Assembly: GCA_947650365.1 (NCBI GenBank)
Contig: OX393549.1
Span: 97,253,014-97,317,013, forward strand
DNA: 64,000 nt
Source of the DNA: Chamaelirium japonicum
Taxonomy: Eukaryota > Streptophyta > Magnoliopsida > Liliales > Melanthiaceae
Direction of reading: 5' to 3'
A program made the translations under genes and the position numbers. Under the pieces are notes generated by a model that worked only from the letters and a program-made list of their open reading frames with translations, made no database searches and was not told where the DNA came from. Positions 21,850 to 34,205 of this stretch are shown piece by piece. The first letter of the stretch is position 1, and each line of letters opens with the position of its first letter.

Positions 21850-24800
21850 ATGGGTGAGCAGCAGCAGGAGCTGACGAGGGTGAATGGGGAGGGCGAGGTT
21901 GGAGGGGGGAGGCCTAGACCCATCTCAGAGGCCCAGTTCCTCTCCTGGAAGCGACAAAAGGTTCTGATTTCTCTCCTTCTACATTGTTTCTATCTTCTCA
22001 AATCTTAGGGTTTTTTTTTTTGGTTATTTGTCGCAGTGGAGAATCTCTCTCCCTTGAATTGAGTAATTTGGGGACTAGTCAATAAATTCCATTGCTTTAA
22101 GCTTTTGTGGAAGAGTTTTTTCTAAAACGGTAATTGACTTGAATATATTCAAAATATATACATATATTTAGAATATGAGGGCCGAGACGCTACCTCTCAA
22201 AGCAGCGTTTTTGCTACTTTGACAACCCACTACGGTTGCGCTATATTTAATCTCCGACCAGAATCAACATCAACAACCTCCGATCACTTCTACTGGTGAT
22301 CTCCGCTGGCACCACCTATTGGCATCCACCGATAGAGAACTCCGGTGACTACTTCCATTATGAGCCGTCCATTCATCACCTCATCTCATTCGGCAACCTC
22401 CAACGACATCCGCAGCCGGCGACCACGTCCGGTGACTTCTAGCACTCCCAATTGTGAGTTCGGATGATCTTTGTCGTCGTTCCTAGCTTTGATAGCCACC
22501 GACAGCCTGTCAAAGTAGCGAAGAACGCTACTTTTGAAGGTAGCATCTTGTTTCTCTTAGAATATTATATGTTATTCACTACTTTTCAAACCGAAATATT
22601 TTTAAAATTAAATTTTTTTAAAATTCGTGGGATTTATACTCGATGTCTTGGAGCTTACTTCCCGCCTGATGGTAGGCAAAGCGCCCTACATTGTGCCTTA
22701 GCCTCTGAAAATTGTGGACATGTTCCAACAAGAAGAAGCTCAAATGCCTTCCCCCAATCGCCCAAACCATTCCACTTATTTAGTCTAGAAATGACCGATA
22801 AATATTATCATGGATCTTTCCAACTTCTAAACTAGTATTTTTGCCCCTTCAATGTAGAGTTTTAAAAAACCCACATCGGGGGGGCACACCCAAAAATGCT
22901 ATGGAGCGAGCAATCTGGGGCAAAACTCTATCTAGGCTTACGCCTAATTGGTTGGGCATACGCCCAGGACATCCGGGCACGCCTTTTGCGTCCCAATTGG
23001 TTGGGCATACCTAGATGGAGTCACATATATAAAACAAAACTATAACTTAACCCTGAAACTAAACCTAGGGTGCTCCTTTTTATCAACAGATTATCTCCTA
23101 ATTCTAAATCTCAACTTTTATTTATGTATATGTAAAGATAGAGATGAAGTCATGATAGTCATATTGACCCCTATCGAGGAAGGTGCAAACGTAGAGTTAG
23201 TTAGGGGGGGGGTTAGGGGGGGGGGGGGGGGGGGGGTCATGATGGAAGCTTCCCCAACATAGACCCATTGGATGAAGATATTGATGTGAATGAGTTAATG
23301 TGATTATGTGACATGTTTGAGCCTTTGAGGAAGGGTTTTTTTTAAATGATAACTTACTTGAGTATATTCAAAGTATATAAATATATTCTAAATATTATCT
23401 ATTATTCATTACTTTAATAACTTACACCTCGCCTTATGCTGTCGCCTCTGAAAATTTTGGGCATGTGCGAACAATAAGAAGCACATGCCTTCCCCCACCC
23501 AAATCATTCCACTTATTTAGTCTAGAAAGGACTGATAAATATGATCATGGACCTTTCCATATCTTAGTATGGACTTCTAAACTAGTCTTTTTACCCCTTC
23601 AATGAACCAGATTTTTTTTTTTTGGAAAAGCAACATTAAGGAATTATCTTCCTTTAAGAAAGCTTCTTGGGAAAGATAGATAGTAAATTGATTCACTTCC
23701 ATAATTTTAGAATCTAGAATGTTAAGGACCTTACTTGAAATTAGATTAACCTAGTGGTTCATCCGCTCACTGGGTTTTCAATCCAATGATTCGTTGGAAA
23801 CATAGAATGATAGAAGTGTCTGGCAGAGCGACATAGAGAAGATTAGATACCTCCAGTCGGCATAAGTAGAGAAGGGTCAAGTCGTGATGAACCTGAAGAG
23901 CATAATCGTTCTCCTTTTGTATCACCCTTAAGAGAACCTAAAAAAGTTGAGCCTCCCTTTGCATCACCAAGGGTAGAGCCTGAAAAGGACAAGCTTCTGT
24001 TACACAAAAATTGTGTACAAGATTGGAAGAATTCACACTAACACTGAGTCAATTTTAGGCTTGTGCGGTATTTATCATGTGCTTCTCGGACCTGTGAGAC
24101 CGAAGAACCATTTTCATTCTTCGGTTATGTATGGAAAGATAGAAGAAAAAAAGACTAAAGTTTTGGGTATTCACTTCATTTTTATTAGGTATAGGTGATT
24201 CTCTTCGGGTACTTAAGGCTCTTTATTTTGGGAGCATAATCCCCCCCGCGCGCGCACACACACACCAAAAAACAAAAAAAAAAAAAGACGGGTGGGACGG
24301 GGAATGGAATTTAGAAGAACTAATTTATTGCCATTATTCCACTCCACTTAGGTTTTCTCTCTGAAGTATGACAAAGGAAATCATAACGTAAAATATTTTG
24401 TCTAGTTTTGGAAGGTGTAAGATTAGATCTGTATTAGGCTTTAGGAGTTCCGGCTTCTGTGTTCTATTTTACTTTTATATTTTGGAACACATTTGAAACC
24501 AATCATAGGCATCGACAATCTGGGCTAGAACCAGAAAGGTCTGGATAGCATTTAGTTTCTCATTTGGGTACCTAAATTCGGAGCTTTGGTCTGGCTCAAA
24601 CTTGGGGCTGGATTTAGTGGGGTTCGATCATGCAAAAGTTGCTTCAAGTATTGGGTCGGATGCTTATCTTGTGCCCAAAGTATGACGTTGCATAAATATC
24701 TCCATGTTTACTGGTCTTAATAGCGGCCCAAGCCTGACCTGCTCTGCCTTGCCTGACCAATTACGACTTCTGGTCAAGTGGAGTTCCCTCACTAATATCT

Positions 24801-25778
24801 GGCTCTACATTTTCTCGCACAGCAAGAGCTACTGCATGTATAACCGGTGAACTACAAACCAAAGTGCTGATTGGATGGCACGCCCTAGTTATGGATGCAT
24901 TGGATATAAAAATGGTCCATAATTGCTGATAATATCAACACGTTGCACTAAGAACCGGTTTACCTCCTATAGGAGGATGTGAATCCAGCTATGTAATGCT
25001 CTGCTACACAGCATGCGAGCCTTTTAAACAAAGAGAAATAAAAAAATAGAGAGAGATGCCATAGATTCATATTTATATGGTTTCTGGCATGAAAGGCTTT
25101 GTGACACCTACATGTTTATTTGAAAGAAATGGGCATTCAACTTAGTCAAATTAGGGTTCACTGGTGTGGGCCATGGGCCTGTAGGAGTGGAGCCAAGAGT
25201 CAATCAATAAAGGAAACCAAGAGGTATTAGGGTTTCATTGGGTGGAGGCTACAGGGTTCCATTACCAAGCTTTCAGATGCCTCCTGTACTGTGAAATTTC
25301 TTTCTCCCATCTATTTCTTATGGTTAACAACTTAGATTTTATGCTATTTTCCTTTTGGTCCGCTAAGGTCTTTCATAGAAATCTCTGTATTTTGTGCCGC
25401 ATGCCTGGATTCAGAATTGCATTCTACTGTCTACATGCATCAAACTGTCCAAGTATTCTTGAGTCTCAATGATGAATATATATGCCTAATCAGTAATTTC
25501 TGTAGAAAACCTTACCAAGTCTTAGAGAAACAACTTCTTCCCTTTTATGTATGTTCTTGGTTTCCTTCCTCTAGTATCTATGTCTTGAATATTGTATGTA
25601 TTAGTCATGTTAGCACTCATGAACTCACGAGTTTTTTCGACAGGATGCTGAAACATCATCTAGAAGAGTCGAAGCAGCTCGGAAGCGTGCACAAGAGATT
25701 TCCGCGGGAGCTGTACAGATGAACGGTCGTGAACTTTTCCTTCATGAGCCTTGGGTGTTTGATAACGCTCAATATTGA
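21850..25778 (+). CDS. 81-residue protein with DFRP-like C-terminal motif, two exons
   Basis: Exon 1 is 21,850-21,960 (37 codons, ends AAG|GT) and exon 2 is 25,644-25,778 (44 codons plus TGA, preceded by a pyrimidine-poor but usable ACAG). The intron is phase 0, 3683 bp. The product begins MGEQQQEL. It has PISEAQFLSWKRQK at the exon junction, a basic helical stretch (RRVEAARKRAQEIS), then MNGRELFLHEPWVFDNAQY at the C-terminus. The FLSWK...GRELF arrangement resembles the C-terminal segment of DRG-family regulatory proteins (Dfrp_C; ZC3H15/Tma46), which bind developmentally regulated GTPases involved in translation. Whether this short protein does so is inference. I chose the start because it is the only ATG in frame and gives a full N-terminus. 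The intron has been enlarged by repeats and a Mutator MITE. Confidence 0.75.
22125..23610 (+). repeat. Diverged direct duplication inside the intron
   Basis: TTGACTTGAATATATTCAAA...CCACTTATTTAGTCTAGAAA in the left copy (22,125-22,855) recurs at 23,335-23,610. The left copy is longer because a MITE (22,177-22,556) sits in it. Between them lie a short segment with GGTTGGGCATAC repeated three times (22,950-23,010) and a G-run (23,198-23,237). Confidence 0.65.
22177..22556. mobile_element. Mutator-type MITE
   Basis: 380 bp with about 48-bp terminal inverted repeats: left GAG...GCTACCTCTCAAAG..GCG, right inverted GAG...GCTACCTTCAAAAG..GCG. Flanked by a perfect 9-bp duplication TTAGAATAT (22,168-22,176 and 22,557-22,565). 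The 9-bp duplication and GAG-starting TIRs fit Mutator-like elements. The homologous sequence at 23,380-23,400 is an empty site. Confidence 0.85.
23611..25643. other. Remainder of the large intron, no gene seen
   Basis: AT-rich sequence with a (CG/CA)n plus A-run at 24,241-24,288. Short frames (24,013-24,198; 25,242-25,472) show no family resemblance. Confidence 0.5.
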
Positions 25779-26765
25779 GGTTCTTAAGTGATTGTGATTG
25801 ATACAATGGCTCCTTAAACAATTTCAGATTTTCTGCTGTGTTTCGCATTTTCTTTCCATCATTAACTATGTGTTATGTTTGATTAAAAGGAATGATAAAT
25901 ATATTGAAAATTAAATCAGTGCATTTATCTCGTTGATCAGCTTAATACTGCAGTCTTTAATAATCGAGATTAGCCTCCAAGGAATCAGTTTGTTTATCTC
26001 ATTGATCAGCTTAACTATCTCATTAGCCTCCTCATTTGATTCTTCAAGGTCTTTTCCAAAATCCTAGCCAATAGGTTGAGAGGGCTTATGGGGTACCTTG
26101 TGGACGAAGCCCAGTAATCCTTTACCAAAGATGGATGACCCTCGATAGTGTCGCTCGCGCACAATAAATGCCTTTTCACCGCAAAAAGGTCCGAAAAAGG
26201 AGTCAAGCTCAAATCTAGAGTTTTAAAAGCTATTTAATTTCTGTGAACTAAGGCTTCATCCTTCAACTTCTACAGCTAGGGTTTTGGATGAAAAAGGATT
26301 TGTTGGACCATAAAATACCTCTGCTTGGCAAAATTCTTCATTTTAGTTAATGGGTAGCCCGGGAAAGCATTAAATACAGAGGGGGACTACGCCAAGGCCA
26401 TGATACCAAGTCTGGCAAAAAAATTTTTGAAAAAAGTGTGTTTAAAATGTGACTGTTGTGGCGTTTGCTACACGACTTTTTTACCGATTTTTTTTTGAAG
26501 TCATGATTATTTTTTTAAATCATGATTTTGTGTTTTGATCTCGATTTGCACATTTTAATCCTGATTAATTGTGTTTTAATCCTGTCATATACTGCTTAAA
26601 AACTTTATTGGAGCATTTTTATATAGTGTTTAAAAAACATCTGCTATTTTTTTCCCTAACTCTTTCTTGATTTTTTCGACTTGTCCCCTAGCCAATATTT
26701 TCCCGACTTCTATCTTGGTAACTTTGTGCCAAGGTGATCCTTATCCCCTATGTTGTTCCTTCTGT

Positions 26766-26849
<84 letters not shown>

Positions 26850-27024
26850 TTGAAGGTTTGAGATGGTTAAGGGGTTCAAATTGCTCAGAGAGAGGGAGCT
26901 TTTGAAGGTTTGAGATGGTTAAGGGGTTCAAATTGCTCATAAAAAGTTAAGGGACCAATGTGAAATGACGTGTAAAGTTCAGGTGAGGTTTTTCTAATTA
27001 ACCTTTTTCTTTAATGAGCAACTG

Positions 27025-27087
<63 letters not shown>

Positions 27088-27943
27088 ATTAGATAGCAAT
27101 CCTGTAAATTTTTGTGGACTAGGGAAAAAAAACTCAGACAACAAGGCAATATTTGATGTAGGGAACTCAACTTAAGACAATATTTGGAATTAGCTGGTTG
27201 GAAACAATCCCCAGATTGGCTGAGAATGGTTTAAAGTTTTTGATACTCTGGAAGAATTTGACTGCCTTTGTCACTTTAAACTAACTCTCCATCGCTTTCC
27301 TCTGCGTAGATTACGGAGCCTGACTTAAGTTGCAACACGGTATGTCTGAAGCAAAGTGCTGCTAAATAAATCATAAATTGTTATTTCAAGTTTCATTAAA
27401 TCATAAATCGTAAGTCGTGATTTCAAGTTTAAATTGTTGTTGCATCCAAGCGGTAACCTCCCGATCGCAGTATCGAATCCTGAGTTTGTCCTACGCCGCC
27501 ATGGTGTATAATAATGTGGTGATCCTGTAGGTGAATTCATGGTTGGTCTTAGGTAAAACATTTACTCTCTTGTGGCTGTTACAGGCTTCGAATCATGATC
27601 TCTCATGTAAAAATATTTGCATAGGTACGAACAGGAACCGCTCTAACCGGATCATTCAACTGCTTTCAACAAAGGAGAGTAAGGATCCGATGAACAAAGT
27701 TTCCGAATCGATCAGACCATGGATCGATCCTTATTGGTATAGGGATTTCCCTCCCCTTAAACTGTTCCATTGAAACCCTCATGCTTTGCAGTAACAATAG
27801 TTTTTTCTAATGAAATGCTAAATTAAAGATTTAAGCTGGTAGTGATTATCATTAGGAAATGTCAGCTGTTTCACAGCTGGCATCATATTATGTGATGTAG
27901 CACGTGCTGGTAGTGATCTTGAGTCTTGACATTCACCATTGGA
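25779..27943. other. Intergenic region with two GT/GA microsatellites
   Basis: (GT)n(GA)n at 26,764-26,847 and again at 27,030-27,088. A 56-bp tandem duplication (GAGCTTTTGAAGGTTTGAGA...) follows the first at 26,842-26,940. The 80-codon frame at 27,531-27,773 has a possible splice acceptor but no recognisable match. Confidence 0.55.
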
Positions 27944-28459
27944 TAGGGGTGCAAAATGGGCCGAGCCGGATCGGGCCTAGAGATGCTAAACCCGTGATGG
28001 CCTGTCGGACTCATCAGGTCTGGCCTTGGGCCAAGGGTCTGAGTCCCGGCCCAGCCCGTGTATACATATATTCGGATTTTCAGGCCGGGCCGGGTCTGAT
28101 TTAGGCTGAAACTTATGCATTTTTTAATAAAAAAATGTTTTTTAATGATTTATGTATGGGTTTGAACACAGCACGTCATAGATATTTACAAAACCTCTGA
28201 CCACTGTACTAAATTTTTCTTATATTTAACTTATACAGTCTTTATATATATATAAACACTAAATGTACAGTAAATTGGATTGGGCTCTCAGGCTGGGTTT
28301 TCGAGCTTCCTTTCAGAGCGGGACGGGTTTTGGGCTGGGCTGCAGGTTAAGAGTGGCAGCCATAGCCCGGCCCATGATGCTTTCGGGCCTGATCGGGCCA
28401 TTAACCGAGCCTGATTCGGGTCTTTGACTTTCGAGCTGGTGGACTTTTTTACACCCCTT
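27944..28459. mobile_element. Second hAT-type MITE
   Basis: 516 bp, TIRs TAGGGGTGCAAAA and inverted AAGGGGTGTAAAA. 8-bp duplications CCATTGGA (27,936-27,943) and CCAGTGGA (28,460-28,467), 7 of 8 matching. The interior is rich in GGGCC(G)GGCC-type motifs, unlike the first MITE's GACCCG motifs, so it is probably a different subfamily. Confidence 0.78.
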
Positions 28460-28467
28460 CCAGTGGA

Positions 28468-28756
28468 TATATCAAATGAACATCACATAAATAAAGTAAA
28501 GAAGTTTTTTAAAATAATTACAAATCAGCCTATGAAATCTTCCCTATTTACATATAAACCATGTAAGACCAACATTTACATATAAGCCTCTCAAATTACC
28601 CTAATCATGGATATTGACCATTTCGTTAATGAACTGTCAACTTAAATTAAAAATAACCAATTTACCTTTGACTTCAATTACTTAAACCCCATCTTTAGCG
28701 AACACTAGTACTGATGCTGCTTGATCGGATCACACATCCGGCATCTCATCCCCATT

Positions 28757-28816
<60 letters not shown>

Positions 28817-29207
28817 TTTAATACTATAATTATAAACAAAAAAAATTAAAAAGGGTGAGCAGGGGAATGATGAGGTTGCCATGTGGCACCAAAGGCCTCA
28901 GCTTTATAAAAGTAGGACTCGTACTAATCCTGTGCAATGCACGGATGATTACGATGCTGATCAATCTGATCGTGCATCGGGCACCGCACCCTCATTGAAC
29001 CTAGCCTTTACATTATCGGATCTCACACTTTGGAGCTGTATTTAGGGGGGTTTACAAAAAATAGTAATTCAAGTTAAGACATCTAACAGAAGATGCAAAA
29101 TTCTAGGAATATTTCCATATTTCTAGCAAGCATTACACAAAGCGAAACGATTATCCCATAAATTAAGTAACAGCCCTTGTCATTTCACAATAACTTTGAG
29201 AAGTCCT
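28468..29207. other. Intergenic downstream of the HIPP gene
   Basis: AT-rich. (GA)n of about 58 bp at 28,758-28,815. The last 100-150 bp before 29,208 is probably the HIPP 3' UTR (minus strand); no exact AATAAA was found. Confidence 0.5.
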
Positions 29208-30769
29208 TCACATGACAGAGCAGGAATTGGGGTTGTCATCACTGAACATGTTGGTGATCTGGTCCTCCTGCCTGCTACCCCCTTGGATGGGCACTGCCAC
29301 GGCTGCCTCCACGTTCCTCACATAGCCAGGTGGCGCCTTCTTGTCGTAGGCCCCTGCGGTGTAGGGGTGGGTCACCAGGCCGTAGGGGACATAGGGCCAC
29401 AGCTCGGCCTTCTTCCCTGTGGACTGGGCCTTCTTCAACACCTTGTTGGGCTCCACATACCCACTCACTGTCACCTTCTGCTGTTTCCTGTTTATCTCTA
29501 CTGATTTCACCCCTGTCAAGGGACACACAGACATACACACAATCATTTTCTTAGGGCACATGAGTGAACAAAACACCAGAACCTAATCAAGGTTTGAGGA
29601 TTTGGATTCCGATTCGGATCGGTACCGGGCACAAAAATGACTCAGTTTGGGTTCGGTTCCTGGTTCGACCTAAATTATTGAAAATTGTAACCAAAAAAAA
29701 AAAAATCAGAATTATGGTCTGATCAGATTCAGGTCCGAATCAGCTGTTTCAGATCCCAGTCTTATGAGATATGAATCATGGAACAACTACTAACTACATA
29801 CACGATCCGATCTTGGCCTCCTAGGACGCCGGCGACGGCTCCGGGGAGGCCAAGACCTCATGGTGGGGCGTCTGCGGGATAGGATCTGGCCCTCTCTCCT
29901 CTCCCTTGTAGATAAGGGCTACTCCGAACGGCCGGCTTTTTGTTCTCGTCTCGGCGGCGTTGCGTGGCGACCTTCTCTCGGGCGGCGGACTCCTCCACTC
30001 GGCGTCGGGAGAACGGATCTATCGTCGGAGGGTAGATCTAGCCCCAACCCTCTTGTTGGAGTCGGTGGATTTCTAGATCTCGTCGGTGTGTGGGTCCCGT
30101 TTGCTGTAGTGGCGGTGGTGTTCGCCGGCGGAAGGATGGAACTGTTGCGACTCCCTTATTATGGCCGGGCTGCCGGAGTTGATGGCGATGGATCTCCTGG
30201 TATTTTGGTCTTTTTTTATGTTTGTTTTATTTTGTTTTCTTGATCTAGTTCTTCTTTGTTCGGGAGATGTGATGTCTCCGTCGGTGGGCGGAGTTTTATG
30301 TTTAGTCGGTTGGGTGTGCTGGTGTTGGCGACTTCCCCCGCCTGATGTTGGCGGTCTTGTTTCCGTCAAGGGTGGCGGTGGATTTGTAATTGCGCCGGCT
30401 GTGGCGCCTCTTGAAGATCAGGTTGTGATCTTCCCTTTGTTGAATACCAAAAAAAAAAAAAACTACATACACGATGATATGAACCCGATTCGGGGACAAA
30501 ATGCGGGTTCGAGGGTTGGGGGTTGGGATCAGTCAAAATCTGAACTGGTTCGGACAAACCGATTCGGGTGCGGACGAAACCTCAGACTATGAAGCTAATA
30601 GAATCAGACCTTTCATGGAAGAGAGGGCTTTCTTCACTTTGAGCTCGCATCCCTCGCAGTCCATCCTGACCTTGAGCTCCACACTCTGCAGCTGCTTCTT
30701 CCTCTTCTTGTGGCTGTGGCCACTGCCCAACAGGTCAGAGATGTACTCTAGGGTTCCTCCTAAGCCCAT
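29208..30769 (-). CDS. Heavy-metal-associated isoprenylated plant protein (HIPP), two exons
   Basis: Exon 1 is 30,769-30,610 and exon 2 is 29,512-29,208; the intron (1097 bp) is phase 1 with GT...AG ends. Joined length is 154 residues plus stop, the normal size of the small HIPP group. The N-terminus MGLGGTLEYISDLLGSGHS and a KKRKKQ basic patch precede one HMA domain with the metal-binding MDCEGC motif (two cysteines; about residues 37-42). Then come KVTVSGYVEP and the family's ELWPYVPY and YDKKAPPGYVR blocks. The C-terminus NPNSCSVM ends in a CaaX farnesylation box. HIPPs bind soft metals and anchor to membranes or shuttle to the nucleus in metal and stress responses. Every key residue is intact, so this looks functional. 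A poly-A retroposon sits in the intron. Confidence 0.93.
29807..30460 (+). mobile_element. Poly-A retroposon (LINE- or SINE-like) in the HIPP intron
   Basis: About 654 bp ending in TTGTTGAATACC and a 14-bp A-run. Flanked by a perfect 15-bp duplication AACTACATACACGAT (29,792-29,806 and 30,461-30,475). GC-rich interior; short frames only. It inserted antisense to the HIPP gene, within the intron and clear of both splice sites. Confidence 0.85.
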
Positions 30770-31165
30770 GGGGAGGAAGTGTCTACCTTACTCAAGAGAA
30801 CAAGAAAGAGGGCAAGGAGAAGGGGATGATAGAGAACAAGGTAAAGCCTGTGTATCTCCTATGTGTTTCTTGAAATGGGTGGGTCTGCAAGAACAGAGGC
30901 AGCCAACCTGGTTGATGTTGTGACCAGGACAGGGGAGAGAGATGGGTGGGAGTTGAGAGATTTGGAGAGAGAGACTGTAAGCTTGTGGGGAGAAGGAAAA
31001 CCAAGAGAACTCCTTGTAAGAGATGGGAGGAGTTGAGAGATTTAGGGAGAGAAACTGTGAAGTTGGGTTGAGAGTCTGCAGAGATCCTGATGTGGGTTCT
31101 TTACTTGGAAGCTGCAAGGAAAATTCCTGATGGAATTTCCTCACACTGCACCTCCCAAACCCCTC

Positions 31166-31175
31166 CCTTTTATAG
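31166..31175 (-). promoter_or_regulatory. TATA box of the HIPP gene
   Basis: CTATAAAAGG on the minus strand, 397-406 bp upstream of the ATG. It would start a transcript near 31,140 with a CT-rich leader of about 370 nt. A run of 21 G (31,238-31,258, plus strand) lies 60-90 bp further upstream. Confidence 0.6.
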
Positions 31176-31258
31176 GCCTTTTCAGAAAGCACAAGTCCTC
31201 ACCACTCAAAGCTTAGAAAAATAAATAAAAGGACAAAGGGGGGGGGGGGGGGGGGGGG

Positions 31259-31896
31259 TACTTTGCATGGCTTTTGTTGGGCCTCTGTCCTCCAAATAGA
31301 AATATCAGGATTGGGGGTGGGGGGGGGGGGCGGTTGTGTGCTGCAGTGGAGAAACCAATCCTTGAGGCGCAAGGAAGCTGTTGGAACAGTAGAGAGCCAT
31401 TTGAAATCTTTTTATTTATTTATGTGATCACCCTGCGAGGGGTATTATGGTGATTTCACATGTATTCTTAAACCTAGTATGTCTGAATCAGTGACTTCTA
31501 CACTCTAATATACTACTGCTTGTTAATATAAAACTTAAAAACAGCGTTTTTTTGTAATATCGATGTTTGTCAGGGGGTATATGCAGAAATCCCTAATTTA
31601 AAAAGGAAAGGTTTGGGAATCAGCCTTTGTCGCAACCCCCAAATTTTTTTGTATAGTATTCATGCAAATATGAAGCAAAGGGAATAAGGAAAATGTTGTT
31701 CAGCCATCCTCTTTTCCATCCGGATTGGACCATCCTGATGTGGCACTGATCACAGTCGTCCGTTGAACCCAGCCCCGATAGCGATCAAGTAAAAGAGTGG
31801 TTCTGATCAGGTGCCACATCAGGATGGCTGAATATCATTGCAGAGTCGTTTGATCGGTTTGGTCTGCTTAGGGATGTCGGTAAATGTGTGTGTGTG

Positions 31897-31935
<39 letters not shown>

Positions 31936-33090
31936 ATCCTCAATATTGTAGCCACTACAGTGAAATGCCGCCCTAGCATATATTATATATAGATATAGAT
32001 ATAAAAACAATCGGCGAAAAAGGATTTATAAACCCAACCTCAAATAGATGAGACAAGACTTCATGGTTGTGCTAATTACCCATTGAGTAGTTGGTCCAAT
32101 CCAGTAAGCATCTCGTTGTCCGGTAATGCCACCTTTACGGCGGTTTGCATTTGTTTCTACCGACTAATCGCCCCCCATAACTCGGGCCAGAGATCTGATC
32201 GGAAGGTGCTGATAGTGATGAAAGTCCAATGCAAATTAACAGATAGCTAAATACAAAATACATGACAGACCAAAGCAGATGGTTTGGCTAATCTATACTA
32301 TAATATATGACGGAGGCGGCACATTTTTTGGATAGAATTCTAATTCTGGGATTTTTGGAATTCAAAATCACAAAAATAGGCTCCGGATCCATGATTTTGG
32401 ACTCCGGAAAAACAGCCCTCAGAAGCACGCTTTGGGCTCTCCGAAGAAATACTTTTTTGGATCCCTCCTCATCTTTTTTAGTAATTCATGACTCCCAGAA
32501 TCCTGGATCCGAAGTGTATCGAAACAACCATATTCATGGTGTCATCGAGGCAGGGACTTGGAAGAGTATCACCAAATAGGGCTGATGTCATGCTGATGAT
32601 AATCGATAATAAAGCGAGCGTGGACTTTTGTATGATAATAATTTCGGCTCACGAAGGCGGATTTGGAAGGTGAGATCTAAACATGAACCTAACCTAGAGG
32701 CTTAGGTAAGCTTTAATTTACTCTTAGGAAAGAGAGATTATATTTTTCATTGATTAAAGTAAAAATTTTAAAATGGAATCGTGGTAAAGAAAACGTTTGA
32801 TCCAATATTCTACTTGAAAAAACACTAATCTTAGACGACTAGGGCAATGGAGTATCCACCTACTCACATCCTTCCAAGGAGGAGGAATAGAGCAATCAAA
32901 CAAACAAGATAATTAAAGACAATTAGTGCTGCATAAAGGTGTGATAACAAGGACCTCTTACCAAACATGCCCAATTGATAGCCAATCATTTTGTGTGCCA
33001 AATGCATAGCACCATTGCTAATCAAGAGATTAAAAAACACTAGAAGGGGGGGGGGGGGGGGGGGGGGGGGGGGAGGGGGGGGGGGGGGGG
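31259..33090. other. Intergenic, no gene recognised
   Basis: G-runs at 31,313-31,330, (GA)n at 31,899-31,930, and an inverted repeat CATCCTGATGTGGCAC at about 31,731-31,746, with its complement at 31,813-31,828. A near-continuous G-run (33,046-33,090) abuts the tandem array. The frame at 32,307-32,579 is unrecognised. Confidence 0.5.
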
Positions 33091-34173
33091 AAGACTCCCA
33101 AGTTGGAGATGTTCCCAGTTCGACTCTCAGTATGGTCACTGTGGAGCAAACTTTCTGTCAAGGCCGTTGCACCTTCTTTGCACGTGCGAATCCTGATCTT
33201 TGATGTCATGTTCCCAAGATTATGGAATTGATAAATAGCAGCCGCTACCTCTCCGTTTTGATCTTTAGACCTTTTTAAGCCCTTGCTCTAACGCTATGTT
33301 GTTCCCACCAGTGTGGTGGTCTGTGGTGTTTTCGTCAGTTGGTGGGCTATCATGTGCTGGCGCAGCACATGATAGCTTAGGCAGAAAGAAATATGCAATC
33401 TGTGACCTTGGTCAATGCCAGGATAAATGCTGCAACAAATTTTCTCCCTCTCCGGAGTGCAGGTCCTCCCTCTTGTCTTAGTGGCGAGCCTTCGGACTAT
33501 GGGGCTATTAAAAACCGAGCCCTTTATCTCATGCTAAGTTTCTATTCTTAGCCTATCTATCTTTCTTTCTTTCGTTTTGCCGAACCAGCTAAGCGGCCAA
33601 AGGATAAGGTGCTACATCAAGGGCTCAAAGAGGTTCAAAGATCAAAACGAGGGAGGCAACACTTGCTATTTATTACTCCCATAATCCCATGAACATCACA
33701 TCAACGGTCAGGATTCGCACGTGCAAACAAGGTACAACGGCCTTTAAGGAAAGGTCACTCCCTGGTGTCCATATCGGTAGTCGAACATGGAACCCCTCTC
33801 ACATGGGAGTGAGGAAGTTGTGGAAATTGGCTCGTATTGAAGACCTTCGGATTGTAGAATTCTAGGACGTGCGAACGATTTTCCTCTCGTGCGTGCGACC
33901 TGATGAAGAGAAAGGATACTGGAGATTGTTATCTGGAAGTTTGTGAGCACGATAAGGGAAGGTCGTGCGCATGCTGCATCGGCATATTTTTCGGCAAGAA
34001 ATCTCTAGGCTGAATCATGCGTACGATTTTCGAAATCGTGCATGTGGGGGGGGATTACGGCCATCGTACGGTCCCCCTCCAACAATCGATTAAAGGTTTA
34101 ACCCTTCAGGATGTGGCATGCTATGAAGCGATGAGCTGTCACTTGTTGAGCTGTCATGCAAGTACTGTAGAGT

Positions 34174-34205
<32 letters not shown>

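Noticed and set aside
22464-22835. 123-codon ORF
   Set aside because: It crosses the right end of the Mutator MITE into intron sequence, with no similarity to known proteins.
27531-27773. 80-codon ORF with a possible splice acceptor
   Set aside because: No domain, no clear upstream exon, and the 81-aa gene already ends at 25,778; could at most be an alternative 3' exon.
29860-30592. ORFs of 127 and 143 codons in the HIPP intron
   Set aside because: Both lie in or run across the retroposon boundary; no RT or other motif.
30788-31192. 134-codon minus ORF upstream of HIPP
   Set aside because: It starts upstream of the TATA box and overlaps the likely 5' leader; proline/serine-rich without a motif.
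33091-33140. tRNA or SINE box-B-like GTTCGACTC in repeat X
   Set aside because: No box A at the right distance, no cloverleaf, and no poly-A or T tail.
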